64,000 nucleotides of DNA, from assembly GCA_017590115.1 (NCBI GenBank), contig JAGGNK010008337.1, forward strand, positions 2,108,001-2,172,000, read 5' to 3'. This document shows, piece by piece, positions 24,001-31,696 of this stretch. How positions within the stretch are numbered: position 1 is the stretch's first letter; each line of letters opens with the position of its first letter. This stretch comes from Montifringilla adamsi. Taxonomy: Eukaryota > Chordata > Aves > Passeriformes > Passeridae. Position numbers and translations under genes: made by a program. The notes under the pieces are model-generated. The model was not told the DNA's origin. It saw only the letters and a list, made by a program, of their open reading frames with translations, and did no database searches.

Positions 24001-26081
24001 GATGGGCTGAGATGTTTGGTTGTTGATTCATTCCTGTAGCTGGAAGAGAGCACTGTTACAGTTTCTTCCTGCTTTCTTTGCCACCTGAGCATTGGCACCG
24101 TTCTGAAATGGCTGAACAGATGCAGCAGCTTAGAGTGATGCCTCAAAAAATTGTGGAACCAATAATTCTTTTGGCTATTTGGGGATGGGGAGAAAGGATG
24201 TTTTTCAGCTGCATTTCACCAAGTAAAGTAATTAAAGTTTCCATTTAAATCTAAACATTAAGACATCTTTCCTTGTTTAAATAGCCAACACTTGTCTGGG
24301 TAGAGGGTTTTGATCATCAAGTGGTATGATTGGCTCTTTATGATAATGATATGATAATGAGAGTATAATGAAGGTGAAGGGGCGTGCCATGTTTGGGAGG
24401 CAGTGCCCTCTGCTGCCAGCCTGGGCAGTGCCTCACAAAGCCATCAAATGTGCCATGCTGGGCATCCTGCTGCCCATCAGGATTTCTTGGATTATTCCTG
24501 TAGTTTTGGAAAAGGCCAAACTCTCCCAGCTGTTGGAATACTGTTCCCTTGGTCACTTTTTGAATGCCTGTTTTTGCAGGACTTCAGATCCTTTACACCC
24601 TGCTGCAGAACGTAGCGCAGGAGGAGACGGCCGCCCAGAGCTTCTATCAGACGTATTTCTGTGACATCCTCCAGCACATCTTCTCCGTGGTCACAGACAC
24701 CTCGCACACTGCAGGTGAGCACGGGCCCGTGGGCGAGGCAGGTGCTGCCCAGCAGCCTCTGAACAGCACAAAAATGCACACGTCCTGTTCTGAGCAACAT
24801 CTGCCTTTGATCTGCGCAGGTCTGACGATGCACGCGTCAATCCTCGCCTACATGTTCAACTTGGTAGAAGAGGGGAAGATAAGTACTCCTTTAAACCCTG
24901 GAAATCCAGTGAACAACCAAATGTTTATTCAGGAGTATGTGGCTAATCTCCTCAAATCTGCGTTTCCTCACCTGCAAGAGTAAGTCTGCCACGATTCATT
25001 CGTGCTTCCCGGTGGGTTTTTGCTTTTTGGAATTCTAACTGATGTGTTTGATGTTAGTGCCCAGGTCAAGCTGTTCGTAACGGGACTCTTCAGTTTAAAC
25101 CAGGATATTCCTGCCTTCAAGGAACACCTAAGGGATTTCCTGGTCCAAATCAAGGTGTGTTGGGCATGCTTTTCTCAAGAAATTAAAAATAATTTTCAGC
25201 AGGATATTGTTGGAAAGCTTTTGGAGTGGAGTCAGTGCTTGTTTGAGAAATAGAAGTTATTTTGCATTTTTTAAATGCAGTGAGAACTCTGTCCAATGGC
25301 TTGTGTGACTGGGTCGTGTTCATAGAACCTCATGTTTCACTGGGATTTCAGTTCACAATTTGGGTTTGAGCATCATTGCTTGTGTTCCACATTGTGCACA
25401 CAACCCTTATGTCTTAGGACAACTGCAGAACTAAATCTAATGGGAAATAGGTGTGAAATTGAAAACAAATTGAAATAAGTGTGAAATTGAAACAACTGCA
25501 GAACTAATCTAACGGGAAATAAGTGTGTTTTAAACCAGATTTTTTTCATTCTGCTTGGAATTGGGACCAGTTTTGAAACTCACTACACTAATGTTATGCC
25601 TGTCATTTTTTTCTAAGGATGCTGGAATGATAAGATTGTAGGAAATAGTTTGTTAATTTGTTTTGAGACTGCGATTGTCAGGTATTTCAGAATTGTAATG
25701 ATTCTGCTTTAGTGGTGATAGACTCCAGATGCTGGGCTTGGCATCCCATTCTGTAACACACGGTGAACATCTTTAAATAATGCTTTATATTAGTTGTGAC
25801 CTTAGGTCCAGAAAAGCATGCAAGTAGCCTGTCAGGGAACAGGAAGGGAAGATGTTTCCTGTATCATTTTGGAAGCTATTACTCTGCCTTAAGCACTTGA
25901 CGATAAACTGATGTTTTTGTGTGAATTACCCCAGGAATTTGCAGGTGAAGACACATCAGACTTGTTCTTGGAGGAGAGAGAAACAGCCCTTCGGCAGGCT
26001 CAAGAGGAGAAGCATAAACTGCAGATGTCTGTACCTGGCATCCTTAATCCACATGAGATTCCCGAGGAGATGTGCGATTAA
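1..26081 (+). CDS. XPO1: XPO1, exportin-1 (CRM1), 3' portion, 23 coding exons
   Basis: Exportin-1 is the main nuclear export receptor of the karyopherin-beta family. With RanGTP it binds leucine-rich nuclear export signals and carries proteins, snRNAs and ribosomal subunits through the nuclear pore. I joined 23 exons: 1-59, 3908-3980, 11467-11528, 11607-11651, 11737-11918, 12389-12437, 12530-12649, 12754-12882, 13462-13620, 15950-16147, 16727-16865, 18291-18472, 19267-19423, 19533-19696, 20302-20436, 21314-21497, 22573-22679, 23036-23230, 23669-23837, 24580-24714, 24820-24979, 25058-25154 and 25935-26081. The total of 3,047 nt gives 1,014 codons plus stop after a split first codon, matching residues 57-1071 of the human protein as I recall it, without gaps. 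Present are most of the importin-beta N-terminal domain, the Xpo1 domain, HEAT repeats with the H9 acidic loop and the export-signal groove, and the CRM1 C-terminal domain ending EEMCD. The start codon and residues 1-56 lie outside the window. Identity is secure; exact edges rest on reading frame and splice consensus. Confidence 0.97.
60..3907 (+). other. XPO1: XPO1 intron (3.8 kb)
   Basis: Intron between residues 76 and 77. AT-rich, with a C13/T14 homopolymer junction at 260-286. I see no other coding exon, RNA gene or transposon in it. Confidence 0.85.
260..286. repeat. Homopolymer junction, 13 C then 14 T
   Basis: Uninterrupted run of C followed directly by a run of T. The exact length is likely to be error-prone in sequencing. 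Confidence 0.9.
3908..3980 (+). CDS. XPO1: XPO1 exon, residues 77-101
   Basis: The exon follows an atttcag acceptor and reads [20 protein letters not shown], then NQCE, with the first base of Gly101 before a gtaggg donor. It continues the importin-beta N-terminal domain in phase with both neighbours. Confidence 0.96.
3981..11466 (+). other. XPO1: XPO1 intron (7.5 kb, largest of the gene here)
   Basis: Non-coding sequence between residues split at Gly101. It contains the 139-bp tandem duplication at 8543-8821. Apart from simple T-rich runs I recognise nothing else. The longest open frames inside it are chance or are created by that duplication. Confidence 0.85.
8543..8821. repeat. Two-copy tandem duplication, unit about 139 bp
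   Basis: Copy 1 is 8543-8681 and copy 2 is 8682-8821. I see one substitution (CAGAGAAG against CACAGAAG) and one 2-base TA insertion in copy 2. Each unit also holds an internal repeat of TTTTATGGGAC. It lies deep inside an XPO1 intron. Confidence 0.95.
11467..11528 (+). CDS. XPO1: XPO1 exon, residues 101-121
   Basis: It completes the split Gly101 codon and reads [20 protein letters not shown] up to a gtaagt donor. It closes the importin-beta N-terminal domain. It is the first of six closely packed exons after a 7.5-kb intron. Confidence 0.96.
11607..11651 (+). CDS. XPO1: XPO1 45-nt exon, residues 122-136
   Basis: A 15-codon exon reading [15 protein letters not shown] between a ttccag acceptor and a gtaagc donor. 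It is flanked by very short introns of 78 and 85 nt. The Xpo1 (CRIME) domain begins here. Confidence 0.96.
11737..11918 (+). CDS. XPO1: XPO1 exon, residues 137-197, ends at a GC donor
   Basis: It reads from [20 protein letters not shown] to KHLKD and then AG, the first two bases of Ser197. The donor is gcaagt instead of gt; the protein frame demands this junction. One difference from the human protein as recalled is Ala for Ser in the [10 protein letters not shown] stretch. It belongs to the Xpo1 domain, a conserved part of the exportin N-terminal half. Confidence 0.96.
11919..12388 (+). other. XPO1: GC-AG intron of XPO1
   Basis: The intron starts gcaagt and ends in a long T tract plus aacag. 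The reading frame (KHLKD, split Ser, MCNEF) forces this boundary. The donor AG|GCAAGT is the classic strong form of GC donors spliced by the major spliceosome. Confidence 0.93.
12389..12437 (+). CDS. XPO1: XPO1 49-nt exon, residues 197-213
   Basis: It follows a long T tract and an aacag acceptor, completes Ser197 and reads [16 protein letters not shown] before gtaagt. The next intron is only 92 nt. Confidence 0.96.
12530..12649 (+). CDS. XPO1: XPO1 exon, residues 214-253
   Basis: Forty in-phase codons beginning [20 protein letters not shown] and ending STLIYK, with a catttacag acceptor and a gtattc donor. HEAT-repeat region of the Xpo1 domain. Confidence 0.96.
12754..12882 (+). CDS. XPO1: XPO1 exon, residues 254-296
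   Basis: Forty-three codons beginning [20 protein letters not shown] and ending TMMQLKQ, with a ctcaacag acceptor and a gtaggt donor. HEAT-repeat helices. Confidence 0.96.
12883..13461 (+). other. XPO1: XPO1 intron (0.6 kb)
   Basis: AT-rich intron between residues 296 and 297. Nothing else is recognised. Confidence 0.85.
13462..13620 (+). CDS. XPO1: XPO1 exon, residues 297-349
   Basis: Fifty-three codons from [20 protein letters not shown] to NLRETLME, with a ttgttag acceptor and a gtaagg donor. Residues 334-335 read Gly-Leu where the human protein, as recalled, has Asp-Gln. Confidence 0.95.
13621..15949 (+). other. XPO1: XPO1 intron (2.3 kb)
   Basis: Intron between residues 349 and 350. 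I find no recognisable repeat, RNA gene or exon. The overlapping open frames on both strands near 14.3-14.7 kb have no family resemblance. Confidence 0.85.
15950..16147 (+). CDS. XPO1: XPO1 exon, residues 350-415
   Basis: Sixty-six codons from [20 protein letters not shown] to LYLPVLSK, with a ttttccag acceptor and a gtaatc donor. It includes the Ser-rich connecting stretch [14 protein letters not shown]. Residues 412 and 414 (Val, Ser) differ from the Met and Phe I recall in human. The middle of the exon is locally CpG-rich. Confidence 0.96.
16148..16726 (+). other. XPO1: XPO1 intron (0.6 kb)
   Basis: Intron between residues 415 and 416. Nothing else is recognised. Confidence 0.85.
16727..16865 (+). 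CDS. XPO1: XPO1 exon, residues 416-462, H9 acidic loop
   Basis: It reads from [20 protein letters not shown] to KNMRETL, with the first base of Val462 before gtaagt. The acidic stretch [17 protein letters not shown] is the HEAT-9 loop, known from CRM1 structures to clamp RanGTP and to couple Ran binding to cargo release. Confidence 0.96.
16866..18290 (+). other. XPO1: XPO1 intron (1.4 kb) with tandem duplication
   Basis: Intron within Val462. It contains the 144-bp tandem duplication at 17387-17673 and a short CACGTG-centred palindrome at 18061-18080. Confidence 0.85.
17387..17673. repeat. Two-copy tandem duplication, unit about 144 bp
   Basis: Copy 1 is 17387-17530 and copy 2 is 17531-17673, abutting exactly. 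They differ by a handful of mostly transition changes and one single-base gap, so this pair is older than the ones at 8.5 and 61.5 kb. Confidence 0.95.
18291..18472 (+). CDS. XPO1: XPO1 exon, residues 462-522
   Basis: It completes Val462 and reads from [20 protein letters not shown] to KRFLVTVIK, with a gtctttcag acceptor and a gtatgc donor. Position 470 is Ala where human, as recalled, has Val. It leads into the export-signal groove. Confidence 0.96.
19267..19423 (+). CDS. XPO1: XPO1 exon, residues 523-575, export-signal groove
   Basis: It begins [20 protein letters not shown] and ends VNKLFEFMH plus the first base of Glu575, with a gtaatt donor. These HEAT 11-12 helices form the hydrophobic groove that binds leucine-rich export signals. 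The TGC at 19282-19284 is Cys528, the covalent target of leptomycin B and selinexor. The GAA at 19411-19413 is Glu571, the site recurrently mutated in human B-cell cancers. Both are wild type here. Confidence 0.97.
19533..19696 (+). CDS. XPO1: XPO1 exon, residues 575-629
   Basis: It completes Glu575 and reads from [20 protein letters not shown] to IICDLQPQQ, with a catttag acceptor and a gtaggt donor. It carries the distal side of the export-signal groove. The preceding intron is 109 nt. Confidence 0.96.
20302..20436 (+). CDS. XPO1: XPO1 exon, residues 630-674
   Basis: Forty-five codons from [20 protein letters not shown] to SIIQQATK, with a cccatcag acceptor and a gtgagc donor. HEAT-repeat region. 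Confidence 0.96.
21314..21497 (+). CDS. XPO1: XPO1 exon, residues 675-736
   Basis: It reads from [20 protein letters not shown] to AAIQAN plus the first base of Gly736, with a tttacag acceptor and a gtaaga donor. The CRM1 C-terminal domain begins in this exon. Confidence 0.96.
22434..22540 (+). repeat. T/G-only low-complexity tract
   Basis: About 100 nt made almost only of T and G on the transcribed-sense strand, with runs of 4, 5 and 6 G close together and further GGG and GGGG runs downstream. It ends about 35 nt before an XPO1 splice acceptor. Confidence 0.85.
22573..22679 (+). CDS. XPO1: XPO1 exon, residues 736-771
   Basis: It completes Gly736 and reads from [20 protein letters not shown] to SRSNDPQM, with a tttccag acceptor and a gtaagt donor. 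It lies just downstream of a T/G-only low-complexity tract. Confidence 0.96.
23036..23230 (+). CDS. XPO1: XPO1 exon, residues 772-836
   Basis: Sixty-five codons from [20 protein letters not shown] to ECTLNMINK, with an accag acceptor and a gtattc donor. CRM1 C-terminal domain. Confidence 0.96.
23669..23837 (+). CDS. XPO1: XPO1 exon, residues 837-893
   Basis: It reads from [20 protein letters not shown] to HTMRNVADT plus the first base of Gly893, with a cttctag acceptor and a gtaaat donor. CRM1 C-terminal domain. Confidence 0.96.
24580..24714 (+). CDS. XPO1: XPO1 exon, residues 893-938
   Basis: It completes Gly893 and reads from [20 protein letters not shown] to VTDTSHTA plus the first base of Gly938, with a tttgcag acceptor and a gtgagc donor. 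The exon is GC-rich relative to its neighbours. The following 105-nt intron has no in-frame stop. Confidence 0.96.
24820..24979 (+). CDS. XPO1: XPO1 exon, residues 938-991
   Basis: It completes Gly938 and reads from [20 protein letters not shown] to SAFPHLQ, then GA of Asp991 before a gtaagt donor. The next intron is only 78 nt. Confidence 0.96.
25058..25154 (+). CDS. XPO1: XPO1 exon, residues 991-1023
   Basis: It completes Asp991 and reads from [20 protein letters not shown] to DFLVQIK, with a gatgttag acceptor and a gtgtgt donor. End of the CRM1 C-terminal domain. Confidence 0.95.
25421..25527. repeat. Short local duplication in the last XPO1 intron
   Basis: A 35-nt segment starting aactgcagaacta at 25421 recurs at about 25494 with a few changes. 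The spacer between them also repeats a gtgtgaaattgaaa motif. Confidence 0.8.
25935..26081 (+). CDS. XPO1: XPO1 terminal coding exon, residues 1024-1071 and stop
   Basis: Forty-eight codons from [24 protein letters not shown] sequence (here [13 protein letters not shown]) to [11 protein letters not shown], then TAA at 26079-26081. This acidic C-terminal helix autoinhibits export-signal binding when Ran is absent. Compared with human as recalled, the tail carries several substitutions (Thr for Ile, Gln for Asp, Leu for Arg, Leu for Phe). It is the most divergent segment seen. Confidence 0.96.
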   Translation, partial: EFAGEDTSDLFLEERETALRQAQEEKHKLQMSVPGILNPHEIPEEMCD

Positions 26082-26871
26082 AACAAAAATAAAACAAGTT
26101 TTGCAGTTTTCTTTCTGTACAGCTACTTTGTTGTGATAGAAGAAAACAGCACTTGGATATTTGTTGACCAAAATGATGCCAATTTGTAAATTAAAATGTC
26201 ACCTAGTGGCCCTTTTTCTTATGTGTTTTTTGTATAAGAAATTTTCTGTGAAATATCCTTCCATTGTTTAAGCTTTTGTTTGGTCATCTTTATTTAGATT
26301 TGCATGAAGTTGAAAATTAAGGCATTTTCAAAGTAATTACTTCATGCCCATTTTGTGGCTAAGGGGAAAATAGGCAAAGCGTAACTTGTAAAAGACTATA
26401 TTGCAAAATAATACAATTTCCTGTAAGAGTATCGATTTTTAATTCGGAGTCGTTTTCTTTCTAGTCTGTCCTGCAGTCTAGGAGAAAAGGTAAAGAGTAA
26501 AGCAGACTGAATTAATTGTTAAGCAGAGGATTCTAGTGCTGCGTTTGTTCTGATCAGTTAGCAGCTTTCTGGACTGAGTGGTAAGGCTATAGGCTACGTG
26601 TATTTGCAAGTTGTATGGCAAGTTTGCAGCAAGATCATGTGCATATCATCCCATTGTAAAGCAACTTCTAAAGAGTATGGGAACACAGTACAGTTAGTTA
26701 TTTTTACACAGTTCTTTTGTTTTTGTGTGTGTGCTGTCGCTTTGTCGACAACAGCTTTTTGTTTTCCTCAATGAGGAGTGTTGCTCATTTGTGAGCCTTC
26801 ATTAACTCGAAGTGAAATGGTTAAAATATTTATCCTGTTAGAATAGGCTGCATCTTTTTAACAACTCATAA

Positions 26872-26877
26872 AATAAA
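26872..26877 (+). terminator. Candidate poly(A) signal AATAAA, XPO1
   Basis: An AATAAA about 790 nt after the stop that runs straight into an A tract of the genome. The A tract could also cause internal priming in cDNA data, so this is the weaker of the two proximal signals. Confidence 0.35.
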
Positions 26878-26966
26878 AAAAAAAAAAAACCGGCTTTTGA
26901 GATGACTTATACTAATTTACATTGTTTACCATGCTGTAGTGCTTAAAGAACACTACTTAAGAGCAA

Positions 26967-26972
26967 AATAAA
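26967..26972 (+). terminator. Probable poly(A) signal AATAAA, XPO1
   Basis: A canonical AATAAA about 890 nt after the XPO1 stop. It is followed within 15-40 nt by a T-rich downstream element, the usual layout of a cleavage and polyadenylation site. Confidence 0.6.
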
Positions 26973-28593
26973 CTTGGTTTACATTTATTTTTCTTTCTTT
27001 GGCTTATTCTTTTATTGGATGAAAATGCTGTGATCATATTTAAGATTGGTATTTGAAGGCGTAGGAAAAGTTCCTTGAGGTCTAGATAACTGTTGCTTCT
27101 GGCTTGTCTCATCTCAAGGACTTTGGTTGTGCTTGAAGTTACCACGAACTAAGTTGGGTTCCATTTGGAAGTACAGTAGCTGTTCTGACTTACCTCCGTG
27201 GATAACTGTTCCATACCACGTTGCTATAAAATGCCAGGAATGAGGTACTCTTGCTCTTTCTCTCTCTGGACTCTTTGCAATTTATTTCAAAGAGGTATTG
27301 CACTGTATCTTGACTAAACAGTTAATAATAGTCCATGTTAATAACATGTGTAGACAAGATCTACGGTTATTTTTCTACCTAAAGTTTTGTAGTTAAATGA
27401 TTTTCACAGATATATGAAGCAGTATGAACACTAAGGTTGTGTACAGTCTTGGCTTCCCCATCTCTGTCGTGTCTTGTCTCTGTTCTCTAACACTCGTTGC
27501 CGAGCTCTCCCCGAGTTTCCGCGTGGATTTGGTGTCCAGTCTCCGGGCTGTGACTGGGATGAAGTGTAGCCATTGTCAGAGAGCTGTCACAGGAGCCAGG
27601 CAGGCGTGGGGCTGTTGTGTGCCCCTCGGGGCGCTGTAGTTGTTAGCTTAGTGCTGTGTGTTCCTTTGGAGTAGAAGTGCGCGAGTTAGCGGCGTTCCTG
27701 TAGGATGTAGCTGTGCCCGGGACGTTTCCAGGCTGGGCTCTGCCCCTCCGTGTCTGGGAGCATCTCCCGTTCCTTTCGCGTGCTCGGCCCTGGCGAAGCT
27801 CAGCCCGTCCCACAGGAAGGGCCTTGGGCAGTGGCACTGAGCTGGCACTGCCTGGAGACCTCCTGCAAAACCCCCATGGCTGGGACTGCCTACAGCCTCC
27901 CAAAATACTGCCAGAGTTACAGAACCCATTGCTTACTCTCCTTAAAGCTCCCAGTTCCAGCTTTTTCATGTCTTCCCGTCAGCGTGGAGCCCTCTGCTCC
28001 ACCCTCAAGGCAATACTGCCTTGAGCGGGCAGTTTAAGGTGCAGCAGGTGAAGTCCTGTTGAGGGACACGTCTGGAAAGGACATGAAATGGCTGGTGAGC
28101 AAGCAGCAGAGCTGCAGCTTAGCAAAAGCTGTGCAGAGAAGTAAGAGAAGGTTATTAAAATGGAAATGAGCCCAGCGACAGCGTGATGGCAGATCGCATC
28201 CCGTGAGTCCCAGAGCGCTGAATTGGTTCTGACTGCACGCAGAGCAGTTCCCAACAGAAATACACACGTGTGTTTATGCTCCTTCCTTCCCTCCTCCAAG
28301 GCTGGAGTGAGGCTGAGGCTCACGGTCTGCTTGTTCACTGAAGATTTAAATGTGACCTAAGCTCGCAAACCGATCCAAAATGTATTTTTTTCTGTTGATT
28401 CAAAGAGGAGTTGTTTGGTTATTTTGATACCTTAAGAGTTCTCTAGTAACAACATTCTAATCTTAGGTTTTGCTTCCCTTTTAGATCTAAAGATTTAACT
28501 GTGGTCTTGTCTTGTTCTCTTAAGATAATTGGTGCCTTTCCCTGATCTCTGCAGCTGCTATAGAAATGCAGCTTCTGTAGAGTTCTGGATACC

Positions 28594-28599
28594 ATTAAA
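28594..28599 (+). terminator. Candidate distal poly(A) signal ATTAAA
   Basis: The common variant ATTAAA, followed about 12 nt later by a TGTGTGTG run of the kind recognised by CstF. If used it would extend the XPO1 3'UTR to about 2.5 kb. Confidence 0.35.
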
Positions 28600-29070
28600 G
28601 ATTTGACTTGTGTGTGTGCATATTTCTAGTGCAGTTATCCTGAATGTGAAAAAAAAAAAAGACAATGTACATCTAAGAAAGTTCTAATGCACACTGTAAA
28701 TCAAAATATATGGATAAAAAGCATGAACCATCATATAAACATCTCCATAACTTGTAATTATATGTAAACCAATGTTTTGTGCATATTTCTATACAGATTT
28801 TACTAAAAAGAACCCGAAAAACAAACCAGTTCTGTGTACTCCAGGTACATTGATAAATACAACTATTTTGGGGTGTTTTCTGTGTTTACATGGATTGATT
28901 GTCAGCTGATGAGGACACCCCAAGTACTTGTTTCAGGCTGCCATGATGTGTTTGCTACTGTAACTGAAGCAGATTATCTTCCAAAGCATTTTAGGTTAGT
29001 TGGTTTTGGTTTTTTTAAACTAGAATAATTTGGTGTGTGTTAACTGATTGGTTTAAGTGAACTATTTTCC

Positions 29071-29076
29071 AATAAA
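29071..29076 (+). terminator. Candidate distal poly(A) signal AATAAA
   Basis: A canonical AATAAA with a genomic A tract about 15 nt downstream, where cleavage would fall. It is a possible most-distal end of XPO1 transcripts. Confidence 0.35.
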
Positions 29077-31622
29077 GCTAATATTTATGCAAAAAAAAAA
29101 AAGCTTTAGAAATGCTCATCTCTCTAGGAAGCTTTAAGAGTTACTGCTGATAGTTTTTAGCACCGGAAAAGCAACAAAACTTCAGCTTAAAGGGGGGGAA
29201 AAAAAAAAAAAAAGAGGAAAAATGCTGAAAATGATGCATTAAACTGCCTGAGGTGAGGAATTTGCCTTGGTGCTGTGGTGAGGGACCAGCCTGTCCCAGA
29301 GTCCATTTATCAAATGATAATTACTGGTCCCAGACCAGTGAGGTGCTGGGAGGTGTGGCTCAAATTCCTTCTGCCCCTTGCTAGGTTTGTCTCCAGGTGT
29401 AAAGGAGCAAAACTGGAATGCTGGAGACAGCTCTTTAAAAACCACCAGTAATGATAATCCTGTCCACCTGCCCACCAGGAATGCACCTCTGCACTTCAAT
29501 CCTCGAGACTGAATTCATTTTTAGGTTTTCAGCTTCAGGACATCCCCACCTCATTGTCCAAGGCTGTTCCTGTCAGCAGGGTTCCTTTGGGAGAAGGCTC
29601 AGCCATTCCTGTTGGGGAATCATTTTTTGGGTCATTATCCCATGTACAGTGCACCTCAACTACCTAAAAGTCCCAGATTTTACACCTACAAACCTGTGAG
29701 CACTTGTCTTTTGTGTTTTAAGTCTGTACAGGGAAAGAGGGGCTTGAGGAGGAGTATTTTGGAGGTTAAGATTATGGAAGAAAACAAAACACTCCGATTT
29801 TCGTTTTTATTTACTCCTTGTAAATAAAAGCCACCCAGCACTTTTTCCTGGGTCATTTCTTGGGTAATCTCTTCCCAGTCTCACAGCAATATGGGGTGCC
29901 TGTTTTTTGGTTGTGAACACCCTTGAAGTCTTAAATCCTTTCCAACAGTCTCAGCTGTTCCTGAGCCTTGAAGTTTGCAGTCTTTTGTGGATCTGGTGAT
30001 TTCAGCAAAGATTATCAGGAAGAATGGGCCAATTTAACAACTGGAGTGGGGAGGGGAGTTCAAATTTTCCCTCCTGTGTTGGAGAGCAGGCTCCAGCCCC
30101 CTTCCCACCCCACTGCTGGTTATTGTAACAGGGACACTGCTAACCAGACAGGAAAAGCTCTCCAAAGGAGCACTGCAAACGTGTGTTTCACCACTAAAAA
30201 GTCCAAAAGAGGTCCAAATGTACAAGAGAAGCTGCCTGGACCACCTTGGTGGTGGTTCAGTTTCTGGTGGCAGTCTCTCATGCTCAGCGATGCCTTGTCT
30301 GTACCTACATGATATTGGTGGCCAAATTTTATTATCTGGGGTAAATCAATTTGGATTTGTCTTCTAAGGGTGCTGTGACACCAAAGCTTAGTTAGACATG
30401 GACCCTGTTAAAAAGTTTACAATGCTGTAAGAGCAATGAAAGTAAAGTGCTGAAACTTAAATGTGGGTAAACTTAAAACTGACTCTGTTGCTTGTGGCTT
30501 CCAGTGGTTTCCAGCAACACTCCAGACACGAGGTCAGAGATTTAACTGGACTCCAGTTAAACTGCTAGCTCAGTGCTGGGGCATGAATTTTGAAAATTCA
30601 TGTTTTTATTCTTAATCCAGTCCCAAACCAGACCCAAAACTTTTAGTTTTGGCCAAGTCTTGCATTTATCTAAGTTATTCCTGCAGAAGAACTGTGCTGG
30701 CCCTTTACCAGAGCAAATATTCCCAGATGAGGAGCACTGCAGCCAGGGGAGGGGAAGAGGCCTCCTGGGGATAAAACAACCTTGCTGGGCTGGCACACAG
30801 AGAGAATAAAAAGGTTAAGAGGAAAAACAAGCATGCAAGAGCAGGAGGCTGATGATCTCTGTAACAAGGCCACTGACAGGTCTTGTCTTCAGCTTGCAAA
30901 CTAACATTTAATTTAATTTAAAATAATTCAATTTAGTCTCCAGTTTAAAAAAAAATTTTAAAAGTGTGCAGTAAAAGGAATCAGGCTTTCAATATCCTGT
31001 TCTGCTCAAAAGCAGGAGTGACTCAAGGTCACCCATGCTCTTGTGCTGTACTCCTTGAGCCTGGCATGTGACACCAGGCTCCAGAAGGTCCCTTCTGCCG
31101 ACTCCGGTGTTTGTGTGGGGCTGCACTCAGATCAGACAGCTGACTGCTGATTCCTGTCTGGATTTCCTGATTGCCCAGGAAAACCATCTCTGAAGATGTT
31201 CTGGCAGTTCGTTTGGAGTCTGCCGGAAAAGTTACTGCAGGGCCTGCTTGAGGAAGAAAGCAGAGAGAAAAGTGCAACTTCAGATGAGGCGATGCAGATT
31301 GCAGAGCGAGGTGTTCTAGAGTAACTGAAATCCTCTTGGACACACAGAAGGGAAGCAGCACAACATCAAGTGCAAACTCACGTGTAGATGCACCACATAA
31401 GGTCCTCTGATCGACCTTTTGATGGACCTCAAGCTTTGAAATCGGCGCTGTAGAAGAGAAAGGTGGGCACTACATTCATTCAGGCAGCAGCAGAACATAA
31501 CTGCAATGTCCTGGTCTCCTTTTATTCTTCCATTATGAATCCTCAGGCTAACTGGAAGAGGTGAAGCAACCAAAAAAAGGCTTTACAGGGTCCAGTACAT
31601 CTGTGTCATTTTAATAACTAAA

Positions 31623-31696
31623 CCAGTTAGCTATTGAATAGTTGTTATTATTATGGAGGCTTAGTGACGTAACCAGCTAGTTTAATAGCTAACTAG
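31623..31696. repeat. Imperfect inverted repeat, 16-bp arms
   Basis: The arms at 31623-31638 and 31681-31696 pair at 14 of 16 positions, with a perfect GTTAGCTATT/AATAGCTAAC core and a 42-nt loop. It could be a chance hairpin or a decayed foldback element. Confidence 0.6.

Larger units (their letters stand above)
22680..25934 (+). other. XPO1: XPO1 introns between residues 771 and 1024
   Basis: The intervals 22680-23035, 23231-23668, 23838-24579, 24715-24819, 24980-25057 and 25155-25934 are introns. The last contains a small local duplication at 25421-25527. The 105-nt intron 24715-24819 is open in frame. No other genes are seen. Confidence 0.8.
26082..26990 (+). other. XPO1: XPO1 3'UTR, proximal form
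   Basis: Untranslated sequence directly after the stop, AT-rich and without coding potential. Its right limit is inferred from the AATAAA at 26967-26972 followed by T-rich sequence. A longer 3'UTR reaching signals near 28.6 or 29.07 kb is possible. Confidence 0.6.

Noticed and set aside
26083..26095. AATAAA a few bases after the XPO1 stop
   Set aside because: It is too close to the stop codon to give a functional 3'UTR, and later signals have better downstream elements.
27643..28338. Overlapping open frames of 60-119 codons on both strands
   Set aside because: They arise in a GC-richer stretch downstream of XPO1, overlap each other in several frames and show no domain or splice support.
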